Source: Terrihalobacillus insolitus (GTDB lineage: Bacteria > Bacillota > Bacilli > Bacillales > Amphibacillaceae). Taken from it: 34,815 nt of DNA. Numbering within the stretch: position 1 is the stretch's first letter; each line of letters starts with the position of its first letter. Both the position numbers and the translations under genes were made by a program. This document shows positions 1 to 7,571 of this stretch, one piece after another. The notes below the pieces were generated by a model, which was given only the letters and a program-made list of their open reading frames with translations, did no database searches and had not been told where the DNA came from. Location: NCBI RefSeq assembly GCF_028416575.1, contig NZ_JAMQKB010000027.1, forward strand, positions 1 to 34,815, in the 5' to 3' direction.

Positions 1-18
1 ATAATAGAAATTCGGCAC

Positions 19-73
19 TTATACACAAAAATAAAAGAAAAACCTAATGGTAAAATTTAACATATGTGGATAA
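19..73. other. Pair of DnaA-box-like 9-mers in AT-rich sequence
   Basis: TTATACACA lies at 19-27 on the plus strand and TTATCCACA, the consensus DnaA box, at 65-73 on the minus strand. Both sit in the context CACTTATNCACA and are separated by 37 very AT-rich bases. Such sequence is typical of the oriC regions flanking dnaA, not of the inside of spoIIE, which should occupy this place. Two good boxes in about 55 bases is unlikely by chance, but the stretch is too short to show function. It starts right after the abrupt end of the spoIIE fragment. Confidence 0.5.
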
Positions 74-109
74 GTGGTTTTTCGATATTAAACAACTTTA
101 AAGATAAAT

Positions 110-904
110 TTACTCTTCAGAGCTGAATGCTAGTAGACTCATTTGATACAAGCTCGCTACGTCTGCTAGACTTAAAATAAGACCAGCTACAACCCCAACA
201 GTTGATCCAATAGCAGCTCCGCCTACATAGGCAAGCCATAACACTAAATAACGTGAAGAAATTTGTTCAAAGGATGCACCTTGAATCTCCCAGCCAATCA
301 TCCCAGTTAAAACAGATGCTAAAAGAATAATCATACAAACAATTTCTTCATTTTTTAAGGCGGGTTTATAGCGTTTTGGTGATAATAATGGAATGCTTTG
401 CATAAATATTAATACGAGTACTGCACTAAGCACTCCTTCTACAATAATTAACGTCCAATTATACGGAGTTAAGGGCCCTAAAATGGAATAATAAAACGCA
501 CGTGCTAATATAGTTGAAACAAGTACAATGATCGGTAATATTTTTTGTTGTTGGTTCACTTTATTAAAAAGCGAAGCAAAAAATAAAAAGACAAGCATTG
601 CTCCAGCAATATATACACCGTGCTGCCATTCATATGTTAATGCTCCAGCAACAGCAGCTAACACTACTTTAAATGATTTTTCCTTTCGCATAAACCATAC
701 GGAAGCGAGAAATGATAGGGCAAAAGGCGATACACTAGAAAGCACGATCGCTCGTCCTAACAAAAAGCCGACTAGGAACAGGAGCCAGCCTTTTTCTAGG
801 AAGATTATTTTCGTCTTCTCTCCGAACTTCCGCTTCCACGAGTCGATATTTCTGTTATGAACCTCAATTGCTTTTGATTCGGTTCTCGTTGCAGAGTCTA
901 TCAT
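110..904 (-). pseudogene. spoIIE: Stage II sporulation protein E, N-terminal membrane fragment (truncated)
   Basis: Full SpoIIE (about 820 residues in B. subtilis) is a polytopic membrane protein with a C-terminal PP2C phosphatase that dephosphorylates SpoIIAA to activate SigF and links to FtsZ at the polar septum. Here only about 264 residues remain: a short basic N-terminus, then a run of hydrophobic segments that follow B. subtilis closely, down to the motif LYQMSLLAFS. After that the B. subtilis protein continues GLLGG, but here three residues (SEE) and a stop follow. The central region and the whole phosphatase domain are missing, and the downstream 109 bases show no SpoIIE-like reading frame. 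I chose the ATG at 904 because AAGGAG stands 9 bases before it; an in-frame ATG at 949 lacks a ribosome site. The abrupt end implies a rearrangement or an assembly junction. The fragment as written could not act as a phosphatase. Confidence 0.85.
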
Positions 905-934
905 TCCACACCACTCCTTCTTGCTGTCTATTAA

Positions 935-962
935 AACATAGTATGCCATTTTTTTTTGTCAA
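935..962 (-). promoter_or_regulatory. Candidate spoIIE promoter
   Basis: A perfect -35 TTGACA (957-962) is followed after 16 bases by TATGTT (935-940, 4 of 6 to TATAAT). Transcription would start just before the AAGGAG ribosome site of spoIIE. The B. subtilis spoIIE promoter is read by SigA with Spo0A-P and has an unusually long spacer, so the exact -10 here is uncertain. Confidence 0.4.
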
Positions 963-988
963 AAAAACAGAAGTGCCGTACAAAAATA

Positions 989-1090
989 TTCGACGCTATT
1001 CTATGTATGTAATGCCCTTTCAACACGAAAAAGAAGACAAAATCAATTTCCTTTGTCGGATTCATCGAATCTATCATATGATGTGTCGGA
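989..1090. promoter_or_regulatory. Spo0A-box-like sites upstream of spoIIE
   Basis: Three 7-mers differ by one base from the Spo0A box TGTCGAA: CGTCGAA on the minus strand (989-995) and TGTCGGA on the plus strand at 1054-1060 and 1084-1090. They lie upstream of the proposed spoIIE promoter, where Spo0A-P is known to act in B. subtilis. Single mismatches are common by chance, so the cluster and its place carry the weight. Confidence 0.4.
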
Positions 1091-1135
1091 TAATCATTAT
1101 TTTTTAGCCTTCCTCACTCAATCTTTTTTAACATA

Positions 1136-1164
1136 TTGACACCATTCAACTGCTGTTGTATTAT
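1136..1164 (+). promoter_or_regulatory. SigA promoter for tRNA-Met
   Basis: A perfect TTGACA (1136-1141), a 17-base spacer and TATTAT (1159-1164) on the plus strand, with the tRNA starting about 50 bases after the expected start point. This strong promoter confirms that the tRNA is transcribed on the plus strand, divergently from spoIIE. Confidence 0.75.
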
Positions 1165-1220
1165 ATCATTTGTGGCTTTAGGATCAGGGTAACGAGCCAG
1201 AGGTCATTTTTTTAAAGTTC

Positions 1221-1294
1221 GGCGGTGTAGCTCAGCTGGCGAGAGCGTACGGTTCATACCCGTGAGGTCGGGGGTTCGATCCCCTCCGCCGCTA
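1221..1294 (+). tRNA. tRNA-Met (CAT), elongator type
   Basis: The sequence folds into a full cloverleaf: acceptor stem 1221-1227 with 1287-1293, D stem GCTC/GAGC, anticodon stem TACGG/CCGTG around the loop TTCATAC (anticodon CAT at 1255-1257), variable loop AGGTC, and T arm GGGGG-TTCGATC-CCCTC. The discriminator is A (1294) and CCA is not encoded. Base 1 G faces U72, so the outermost acceptor pair is a wobble. It resembles the B. subtilis tRNA-Met next to spoIIE; the second tRNA (Glu) I recall there is absent. It lacks the three G:C anticodon-stem pairs of initiators, so an elongator role is favoured; a lysidine-modified tRNA-Ile is less likely. Confidence 0.93.
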
Positions 1295-1329
1295 TATATG
1301 AAAAACCTAGTTTGACATGCAGTGTATGT

Positions 1330-1376
1330 ATATATAAAAAAGCGAACTTCTATTGGAAGTTCGCTTTTTTATATAT
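1330..1376. terminator. Bidirectional terminator between tRNA-Met and yabR
   Basis: A perfect inverted repeat of about 20 base pairs with core AAGCGAACTTC, a five-base loop TATTG, and GAAGTTCGCTT. It has T runs on both strands, as expected between a plus-strand tRNA and the convergent minus-strand yabR. Confidence 0.85.
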
Positions 1377-1422
1377 CTGAAATTAGGCTTTCATTTTTTT
1401 TGCTCGCTAAATAGACAGCAAG

Positions 1423-1809
1423 TTATCCCTTTTTAGCACCTCGACCTCCACGTTTAGATTCTGTGTTTTTCTTTAGAGAGGCTAAACGATCTTCGGAATC
1501 CTTTAGAAAACGATTCATTTTGGCCTCAAAGTTTTCGCTGCGGTCGCGGTTATTACTTTTACGTCGAACGGGATTATCTTTCGCTTTCTTAATTGATAAT
1601 CCAATTTTACCATCCTTCTCAACATTAATGACCTTTACCTTCACTTCGTCTCCGACACTCAAATGTTCATTAATGTCTTTAACGTAGTTATCAGCAACCT
1701 CACTAATGTGGACCAAACCAGTTGAGCCTCCTGGTAGCGCAACGAATGCCCCAAAATTAGTGATGCCAGTCACCTTACCCTGTAACTTGCTGCCTACTTC
1801 GATTGACAT
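1423..1809 (-). CDS. yabR: S1-domain RNA-binding protein YabR
   Basis: A 128-residue cytoplasmic protein, the same length as B. subtilis YabR. Residues 1-72 form one S1 RNA-binding OB fold, with the typical start VGSKLQGKVTGITNFGAFVAL, the middle GLVHISEVA and the end GKIGLSIKKA. The rest is a charged, Arg/Lys-rich tail. Single-S1 proteins of this group associate with ribosomes or RNA; the precise job of YabR is not settled. GGAGGAG precedes the ATG. It follows divIC, separated by a short interspersed repeat, and its transcript should end in the hairpin at 1330-1376. Confidence 0.9.
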   Translation of the reverse strand: MSIEVGSKLQGKVTGITNFGAFVALPGGSTGLVHISEVADNYVKDINEHLSVGDEVKVKVINVEKDGKIGLSIKKAKDNPVRRKSNNRDRSENFEAKMNRFLKDSEDRLASLKKNTESKRGGRGAKKG

Positions 1810-1850
1810 AAAAAAAATGCTCCTCCTTAAAGTTTTAAAAAAATATCCTC

Positions 1851-1885
1851 TTATAGTGCGTATTCAAATTGAACATCCTCTTATA
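1851..1885 (+). repeat. Interspersed palindromic repeat, short copy 1
   Basis: Starts TTATAGTGCGTATTCAA and ends TTGAACATCCTCTTATA, the two termini of the family joined with no core. The flanks repeat ATCCTCTTATA. It lies between divIC and yabR. Confidence 0.6.
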
Positions 1886-1912
1886 TAGTATATAAAAGCA
1901 CTTAAAAGTGTG

Positions 1913-2293
1913 TCAATAAGACGGATCTTCATCAGGAAGTTTAAAAATAAGTTCGCCTTCTTTTGAAAAGAAATAATTCGTCCTAGCAATTTCGAGGACA
2001 TATTCTTCGTCTTGCAATAACTCAATCTCTTCTTTAAAATCTTTTTCTTCTTCTTTAAGGGATGTCATTTCTTTTTGAAGCTGTTCATATTGCTCCTTTT
2101 TACTCTCATATAAGGAACGCTGTTTTAGCTGATAGGTAGTAATACTGATGAACGTAACCAAAACGATCACAGTAAATAAAAGTAGGCGGCGGTAAAGGCG
2201 TTTCTTTTTCCTTTTGTGCCTGACAACGTGTGCGTCATATTGTCTCATATAGTTCGATTCAAGTTTGGCTACTGATCTCTTTTTTGCAGACAC
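1913..2293 (-). CDS. divIC: Cell division protein DivIC
   Basis: A 126-residue bitopic protein of the divisome. It works with FtsL and DivIB at the septum to help activate septal peptidoglycan synthesis. An N-terminal basic cytoplasmic part (KRKKKRLYRR near residues 28-37) leads to one membrane segment at about 38-55. An extracellular leucine-zipper coiled coil follows at about 60-95, then a short C-terminal DivIC/FtsB motif around ARTNYFFSKEGE. Length and layout match B. subtilis DivIC (125 residues). It lies immediately downstream of yabQ and probably shares its transcript. Confidence 0.93.
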   Translation of the reverse strand: MSAKKRSVAKLESNYMRQYDAHVVRHKRKKKRLYRRLLLFTVIVLVTFISITTYQLKQRSLYESKKEQYEQLQKEMTSLKEEEKDFKEEIELLQDEEYVLEIARTNYFFSKEGELIFKLPDEDPSY

Positions 2294-2300
2294 CGTTGTT

Positions 2301-2900
2301 CTACCTCCCTTTTTTCTTTAGAAGATTCCACCATTTTATCAATATATTCTTCATTTTACTATAAAATCCTTCTATTTGCTGTAAAAATTTTTTTACATTT
2401 TTAGGCAAAATACGATAGACCAGACCTAAAATAAATCGAATAGGATAGAAAATGATCTTATATACCAATAAAATGATCCATAAAACAACAGCCCATACTC
2501 CTAAACATATCGCAATAACAGCTTGTACTACTTTTACAATTGGTGTAATGATTAGTATGTGAAAGAGACGGTTTAATACATGAAAAGACTTCGTTGTAAA
2601 CAAAATGACCCGTTCTAAAATTCTTCTATATGTGTTTTCAAACAGTCCTTTGTAGGCAGCATAACCACACAGTATTGCTAAAAAGATGTAAAACCTAAGC
2701 TCACCTTGATTCATAACATATAAAAGATAAAATAAAATCAACGTTTGGAGTAGCCAGAAGCTTATTTCGATGAGATAGGTATAAACCACTTTCTTTTTCC
2801 AATGATGTTCAAACCTTCGAAAGGTTTCTATTGCTACACCTAAATAGATTCCTCCTAGAATCATCATAAGGATGGTTGCGAATTGAACGCTGAGGGTCAT
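2301..2900 (-). CDS. yabQ: Spore cortex membrane protein YabQ
   Basis: A 199-residue hydrophobic protein of the YabQ family. In B. subtilis it localises to the outer forespore membrane and is needed for cortex formation. About five membrane segments are visible at residues 5-25, 42-62, 70-85, 115-135 and 135-160, with a basic C-terminal tail rich in Lys. The start ATG overlaps the stop of yabP (ATGA, four bases), so the two are translationally coupled. Partner genes rqcP, yabP and divIC are in the same order as in B. subtilis. Confidence 0.92.
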   Translation of the reverse strand: MTLSVQFATILMMILGGIYLGVAIETFRRFEHHWKKKVVYTYLIEISFWLLQTLILFYLLYVMNQGELRFYIFLAILCGYAAYKGLFENTYRRILERVILFTTKSFHVLNRLFHILIITPIVKVVQAVIAICLGVWAVVLWIILLVYKIIFYPIRFILGLVYRILPKNVKKFLQQIEGFYSKMKNILIKWWNLLKKKGR

Positions 2901-3196
2901 TTAAACAGCTTGCTAAAGAATCCTTTAGCTTTCTCCGCGTGTTGTTCATCTAAATAAGAAAGCTCATATATTTTTCCCTTAATGGACACATTACCTGATT
3001 CAAGATCTAAATTTTTTAATTGCAAGTTTTCTCCACGAATGATTAAGTACCCCATCACCGTTTGAAGTAAAAATTCTTCATTATCAAAGCTGTCCACTTC
3101 TTTAACACCAGAAATCTCAACGCCTCGTCTATTATTCATTGTAACAAGATGTTCTTTCTGTGGACGGATCGCTGGATCTTTTTCATAATAGTTCAT
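2897..3196 (-). CDS. yabP: Sporulation protein YabP
   Basis: A 99-residue protein of the YabP/YqfC family, made in the mother cell during sporulation; YabP and YabQ support cortex assembly. The conserved centre reads VEISGVKEVDSFDNEEF, followed by a beta-rich part ending in FFSKLFK. I chose the ATG at 3196, where GGGAGG stands 9 bases upstream; an in-frame start at 3244 would add residues unlike the family and has no ribosome site. It ends in a four-base overlap with yabQ. Confidence 0.9.
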   Translation of the reverse strand: MNYYEKDPAIRPQKEHLVTMNNRRGVEISGVKEVDSFDNEEFLLQTVMGYLIIRGENLQLKNLDLESGNVSIKGKIYELSYLDEQHAEKAKGFFSKLFK

Positions 3197-3259
3197 TTGT
3201 ACAGCCCTCCCTTTATCGTTAAAATTATATGTAAGGAAGGACAAGTTTAGAACGATAAT

Positions 3260-3508
3260 CTATTCTTCTTTTTTCACTGTATATAAACTCGCAGCCTCAT
3301 CCTTTTTGACGGTTTCCCTTAAAGACTCAACCTCTATCGTTAATTGTTTTTGCCCGAACTGGATAACTAACTCATCGCCGGCAGAAACAATTGAAGCAGC
3401 CTTTGCTTGATTGCCGTTAATCGTAATTCTTCCTTGATCCGCAACCTCCTTAGCTAATGTTCGCCGTTTAATCAACCTTGATACCTTTAGAAATTTGTCC
3501 AATCGCAT
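3260..3508 (-). CDS. rqcP: RqcP, S4-domain ribosome quality control factor (YabO)
   Basis: An 82-residue protein made of one S4 RNA-binding domain (MRLDKFLKVSRLIKRRT at the start). It is nearly identical to B. subtilis RqcP/YabO through residue 55. RqcP binds stalled 50S-peptidyl-tRNA complexes with RqcH and drives poly-alanine tailing of incomplete proteins for degradation. A TTG two codons upstream is open, but the family starts at MRLDK and AAGGATGTG stands at suitable distance before the ATG. It follows mazG and precedes yabP; the gap to mazG holds a copy of the interspersed repeat. Confidence 0.92.
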   Translation of the reverse strand: MRLDKFLKVSRLIKRRTLAKEVADQGRITINGNQAKAASIVSAGDELVIQFGQKQLTIEVESLRETVKKDEAASLYTVKKEE

Positions 3509-3534
3509 GGGCAAATGTCACATCCTTTTTTTCA

Positions 3535-3606
3535 TTATAGTGCGTGTTCAAAAAGTCGCCGAAGCGAACTCTTGTCATTTGGTGATTTTTTGATCTACCT
3601 CTTATA
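3535..3606 (+). repeat. Interspersed palindromic repeat, full copy 2
   Basis: Left end TTATAGTGCGTGTTCAAAAA, right end GATTTTTTGATCTACCTCTT plus ATA, with about 30 bases of core. The right end (TATAAGAGG on the minus strand) contains the TAA stop codon of mazG at 3602-3604. Confidence 0.65.
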
Positions 3607-5050
3607 CGTTTTTCGCTTCTTGCCAATATGCCTCTAAAGTTTCTAGTGAAAGTTCGTCCATAGATGTTCCTAGCTTTTGAACTTCCTCTTCTATATATCG
3701 AAACCGTGATGTGAATTTTCTATTTGTTGTTTCGATTGCAAGCTCAGGATTTATTTTGTAATGCCTTGCGAGGTTCACAATAGTAAAAAATAAATCTCCA
3801 AACTCCTCTTCTAATTTTGTTGGATCATTATTTGCTATAGCCTCTTTCACTTCGTCAATTTCCTCGTTAATCTTGTTCCAAACAAAAGTTGGGTCGTCCC
3901 AGTCAAATCCAACCTTCCTAGCTGTTTTTTGTAGTTCCTCCGCTTTTAATAGCCCAGGCAAACTATCTGGTACTTGATCTAACAAGGAACTTGACTGCTC
4001 ACCTTTTTCTTCCCGCTTTATTTGATCCCAATTTTTCATCACTTCCTCAGTTGTTTGTGCAGATGTGTCAGCAAAAACATGTGGATGACGACGAATCATT
4101 TTATCGGTTATGCTTAATAATACGTCATCTATCGTAAAAAGTCCTGCATCTTCCCCGATCTGACTGTGAAGCATAACCTGAAGCAGGATATCCCCTAATT
4201 CTTCTATCATGTTTTCATCGTCTTGCCGATTTACCGCATCAATAAATTCGTAAGCTTCTTCAATCAAATAACGGCGAAGGGATTCATGTGTTTGTTTTTT
4301 ATCCCATGGACATCCATCTGGCCCACGTAATTGTGCGATCACTTCTCTTAATCGGAAAAATTGGTGGTTTAAACGAGAAGCGTTGATTGGCGGAACATAC
4401 ACGCTAGTGAGGTTACTCATGTGCGTTTTATGATCGAGTTCTTCCAAAGGAATGGTTACTAGTTTCTCCTCTTTACTTCCAACCGCTTCTACAATCGTTA
4501 CTGGATGATCTGGCGGTAGATCCTCTAGCAAAACAAGCTTTACTTCTGAAGCGATGAAAGCATCGTACACCTGGCAAAAAATAATATGGTGGCGATAGTC
4601 CACTTGATTTCGTATAAAGGATGTCGCATCCAAAAACTGAAATCCGTCGATTGGATCTATTTTTAAAGAAGAAAACAGGTCGTCTAAATAGCTTTGACCG
4701 CCATATATGTTCACTTCTATTTGTTCATGTTCAAGAAGCAATTGAACCGTTTTTTCAGCGAGCATAGGATGACCTGGCACGGCATATAAAATGTTATTTT
4801 CCGTCCTTGCATATTCAAGCAAAAGGTTCGTGATTTCTCGATAAACAGCCTCGAAGTGTTCGTTTTTTTCATATACCGAATCAAAGGATTGGAATTCTAC
4901 CCCTTCCGCTTGAAGAGACTGAATGACAGGGTGATCCAGCGTTCGTACAAATAACTTGCCTTGATACTCTCTCATTTTACGATAAAGCCCCAATGGTAAC
5001 TGATCAATGTCTCCAGCACCAAGACCTATTACGTTAATTGTTGGTTTCAT
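3602..5050 (-). CDS. mazG: YabN: tetrapyrrole-methylase-like domain fused to MazG pyrophosphohydrolase
   Basis: A 482-residue two-domain protein, close to the 489 of B. subtilis YabN. Residues 1-220 are like SAM-dependent tetrapyrrole methylases (INVIGLGAGDIDQLPLGLYR at the start, AVPGHPMLAE near 110). Residues 230-480 carry two MazG modules with the metal-binding pattern EEAYEF...EELGDILLQV and EEIDEV...EEEFGDLFF. MazG hydrolyses nucleoside triphosphates to monophosphates plus pyrophosphate, removing abnormal nucleotides; the role of the methylase-like part is unknown. The start overlaps the end of yabM by 17 bases, and GGAGG stands before the ATG. The stop codon lies inside an interspersed repeat. 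Confidence 0.93.
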   Translation of the reverse strand: MKPTINVIGLGAGDIDQLPLGLYRKMREYQGKLFVRTLDHPVIQSLQAEGVEFQSFDSVYEKNEHFEAVYREITNLLLEYARTENNILYAVPGHPMLAEKTVQLLLEHEQIEVNIYGGQSYLDDLFSSLKIDPIDGFQFLDATSFIRNQVDYRHHIIFCQVYDAFIASEVKLVLLEDLPPDHPVTIVEAVGSKEEKLVTIPLEELDHKTHMSNLTSVYVPPINASRLNHQFFRLREVIAQLRGPDGCPWDKKQTHESLRRYLIEEAYEFIDAVNRQDDENMIEELGDILLQVMLHSQIGEDAGLFTIDDVLLSITDKMIRRHPHVFADTSAQTTEEVMKNWDQIKREEKGEQSSSLLDQVPDSLPGLLKAEELQKTARKVGFDWDDPTFVWNKINEEIDEVKEAIANNDPTKLEEEFGDLFFTIVNLARHYKINPELAIETTNRKFTSRFRYIEEEVQKLGTSMDELSLETLEAYWQEAKNV

Positions 5051-6641
5051 TACTTTTCCTCCTTGTTCCTATACGTAGCAAGCTTGTTCCAAGTGGGAAG
5101 GACTGTAATTCCACATTGGTGAAAGACCGTGATATAATTAGGATCCCTAAGTAAAGGAGCCCACCTATGATAGAAACGACTAACACGTAAACAAAGTAAT
5201 CCCCTCGATCACTCACATTAAAAAACAAACCGACGATCCTATTGAACCCTATTAAAAAAAGTACCATTGCAATCAAGCTTATACCTAACGATCTCCATGG
5301 TACAACAAAAATACGACCCAAGCGCAATGTACGTTTTAAGTAAATAAAGTTTAACATACATGCAACAAAGACTGCGGCCACTGTCGCCACTGCACTTCCC
5401 CCAATTCCATAGTACGTTACTAAAATAGGGTTTAACACCCATTTAACAACTACTGCTGTTAAAACAAAAGCCGTTGTGATGTAGACGTGTCCCAGCCCTT
5501 GTAAAATAGAAGAAATCGTAATGGAAAGGGAACCAAAAAGGATGGTAACCATTAATATCCTTAAGCTTGTTGTACCAATATCCTGTTGAAATAAAAGCGC
5601 GTTTGCATAAGGAAAAATAACAAACAATCCTGTAGCAGCACCAATGGAGATGAACAAACTTAATTTAAGGGCGCTTTGAATATGTAGTCGAAACAAATTT
5701 GGGTGTTGTTCCAATCGTTTTTTGGTAACGGATGGGATGAGCGCAAGAGCTAATGAAGAACCAAGAACCATGCCTAATTGAATTAAAGGCTGACCCCTAT
5801 CATATATTCCCTTCCACCTTTTTGCCTCCTCCAAGTTATACCCGTAATCTACCAAGTTTGTTACTAGTGTAAACGCGTCTACAAATTGCAGAAAAAGTAG
5901 GAGCATATAGTTAAAACTCATCAGCAGTCCGTGAAACAAAATTGTTTTCGTATAATAAGTCCAATTAATCTGGGAGGCAGCGAGGCTATACGATTTCGTT
6001 TTAAGCCAAACCACTATTAAAAAGAAAGAAGCAAAAATGGTACCGAGCATAGAACTAAACGCGGCATAGGCACCGATTCTGTACAGCGACCCACCATTAT
6101 TCGAGAGGAGTATTGCAACAATAATAATGGCGCTAACCCTTATTGCTTGCTCCACAACCTGTGAAATGGCTGTTGGTCTCATATTATGTAATCCCTGAAA
6201 AACTCCCCGTAGTAACGACGGAATCGGGACAAGTAAAAAGATGAAGGCAGCAACTCTTAATGGTTCTCTTAGTTGTACATCTCCCATTTGTAACGCAATT
6301 TGACCACTGTTTAGATATAGCCCAATACTTAATAAGGTACAAAATATACTCATTGAAAAGAGTAAAGGTAAATAAAAGGATTGGATCGAAAGGGGTTGTC
6401 CTGTTTCTTTTCGTTCTGCTACAAGCTTTGAAATTGCAGCAGGAAAACCATAAAGTGAAAGCATCGTGGCAATCCCTAAAAAAGGGTATATTTGTTGATA
6501 AATATAAAAACCCAGATCCCCTGTTATATTTTGCAATGGAATCCGGTATCCTGCACTTAATAGTTTACTCAAAACTCCCGCAACGGTGAGAAAAAAAGCA
6601 CCTTTCAGTAATCGCCTTGTCGCTTGATCGTCGTGCTCCAT
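5034..6641 (-). CDS. yabM: YabM, MATE/MurJ-like polysaccharide flippase family membrane protein
   Basis: A 535-residue protein with about 14 membrane segments, of the polysaccharide biosynthesis / SpoVB / MurJ family (B. subtilis YabM is of similar length). Members move lipid-linked sugar precursors across the membrane; the substrate of YabM is not established. The family start KGAFFLTVAGVLSKLLSA and GFPAAISKLVAER are clear. I chose the ATG at 6641, with GGAAGGACG ahead; an in-frame TTG at 6668 has no proper ribosome site. It is translationally coupled to mazG. Its place after spoVT suggests a possible role in spore envelope synthesis. Confidence 0.85.
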   Translation of the reverse strand: MEHDDQATRRLLKGAFFLTVAGVLSKLLSAGYRIPLQNITGDLGFYIYQQIYPFLGIATMLSLYGFPAAISKLVAERKETGQPLSIQSFYLPLLFSMSIFCTLLSIGLYLNSGQIALQMGDVQLREPLRVAAFIFLLVPIPSLLRGVFQGLHNMRPTAISQVVEQAIRVSAIIIVAILLSNNGGSLYRIGAYAAFSSMLGTIFASFFLIVVWLKTKSYSLAASQINWTYYTKTILFHGLLMSFNYMLLLFLQFVDAFTLVTNLVDYGYNLEEAKRWKGIYDRGQPLIQLGMVLGSSLALALIPSVTKKRLEQHPNLFRLHIQSALKLSLFISIGAATGLFVIFPYANALLFQQDIGTTSLRILMVTILFGSLSITISSILQGLGHVYITTAFVLTAVVVKWVLNPILVTYYGIGGSAVATVAAVFVACMLNFIYLKRTLRLGRIFVVPWRSLGISLIAMVLFLIGFNRIVGLFFNVSDRGDYFVYVLVVSIIGGLLYLGILIISRSFTNVELQSFPLGTSLLRIGTRRKSNETNN

Positions 6642-6794
6642 ACTACTTACGTCCTTCCAAATAATCAACCTTGTTTCCTGTATTATCTGTTAGTATACCA
6701 CATTTTGGTTATGTCATAGACATAGTGGAGCACATATCATACATACCAGTCAAGTAAGATTCCCAAATAATCATATTGTTTTATCTATAAATTG

Positions 6795-6841
6795 AAAAGG
6801 CTGATTATAAAGGATAGCATATCCTATAATCAGCCTTTTTT
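6795..6841. terminator. Terminator after spoVT
   Basis: Inverted repeat AAAGGCTGATTATA / TATAATCAGCCTTT with an inner hairpin, T runs on both sides, about 30 bases beyond the spoVT stop. Confidence 0.75.
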
Positions 6842-6872
6842 ATGATGGGTAGTATTTTTATATCTCTTTTTC

Positions 6873-7406
6873 CTATTCCATTTGTCTTGCTAAAAAGCTG
6901 GCTGCTGTTTCCACAGCCTTTCTTTCCACATCCCCTAACTTATCGTCTTTTGACATGATCATTACACAACCAATCGGATCACCATTGGCAATGATTGGGC
7001 CGACGACATAAGAAGCTGTGTTTTCCTCATGCGCTTCCACAATTTCAATGGAAGAGGGTTCGACCTCCGCTATAACAGATCGATCACTCATAGCTTTTTC
7101 CATTTTATTTCCTATGTTTTTACCGAGATAATCTTTTTTTGATTCCCCAGACACTGCTATAAATTCATCACGGTCACAAATAAGTACAGGGGAGCCTAGT
7201 GAGTCAAACAATGCATCTGCATATTCTTTCGCAAAATCACCTAGTTCACTTATCGGAGAGTATTTTTTTAGGATAACTTCACCATCACGGTCCACAAATA
7301 TTTCTAAAGGATCTCCTTCTCGGATTCGTAACGTTCTTCTAATTTCTTTCGGTATGACTACCCTACCCAAATCATCAATTCGACGTACAATTCCTGTTGC
7401 TTTCAT
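6873..7406 (-). CDS. spoVT: Stage V sporulation protein T, forespore transcription regulator
   Basis: A 177-residue regulator (178 in B. subtilis). Residues 1-50 are an AbrB-like swapped-hairpin DNA-binding domain, starting MKATGIVRRIDDLGRVVIPK. Residues 56-177 are a GAF domain that forms the tetramer. SpoVT tunes SigG genes in the forespore and affects spore resistance and germination. I chose the ATG at 7406 from the family start and a GTGAGG ribosome site; a longer open frame upstream (to 7517) runs through the promoter and is not coding. The preceding promoter fits SigG, as in B. subtilis. Confidence 0.96.
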   Translation of the reverse strand: MKATGIVRRIDDLGRVVIPKEIRRTLRIREGDPLEIFVDRDGEVILKKYSPISELGDFAKEYADALFDSLGSPVLICDRDEFIAVSGESKKDYLGKNIGNKMEKAMSDRSVIAEVEPSSIEIVEAHEENTASYVVGPIIANGDPIGCVMIMSKDDKLGDVERKAVETAASFLARQME

Positions 7407-7486
7407 AATCTGTGTAGCCTCACTTTCTTTGATGATCTTATCTGGTTGATTCTCCACAACCAAGCAGAAATAACCAGTTGTGGTTT

Positions 7487-7515
7487 TAGTATGAATCAAC
7501 CCATTATTTCTATAC
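7487..7515 (-). promoter_or_regulatory. SigG promoter of spoVT
   Basis: GTATA (7511-7515), 17 bases, then CATACTA (7487-7493) match the SigG pattern GNATR-N17/18-CATNNTA. The site lies about 80 bases before the start codon, and SigG is the known sigma factor for spoVT. Confidence 0.65.
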
Positions 7516-7571
7516 ATGAATGCAACATTTTTCTATCTTTGAGTAGAATTGGACATAGCTAATTTTCGTTA

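Noticed and set aside
868..1107. Plus-strand open frame of 79 codons opposite the spoIIE start
   Set aside because: It covers the spoIIE promoter and Spo0A boxes, has Cys/Phe-rich low-quality composition, and lacks a ribosome site.
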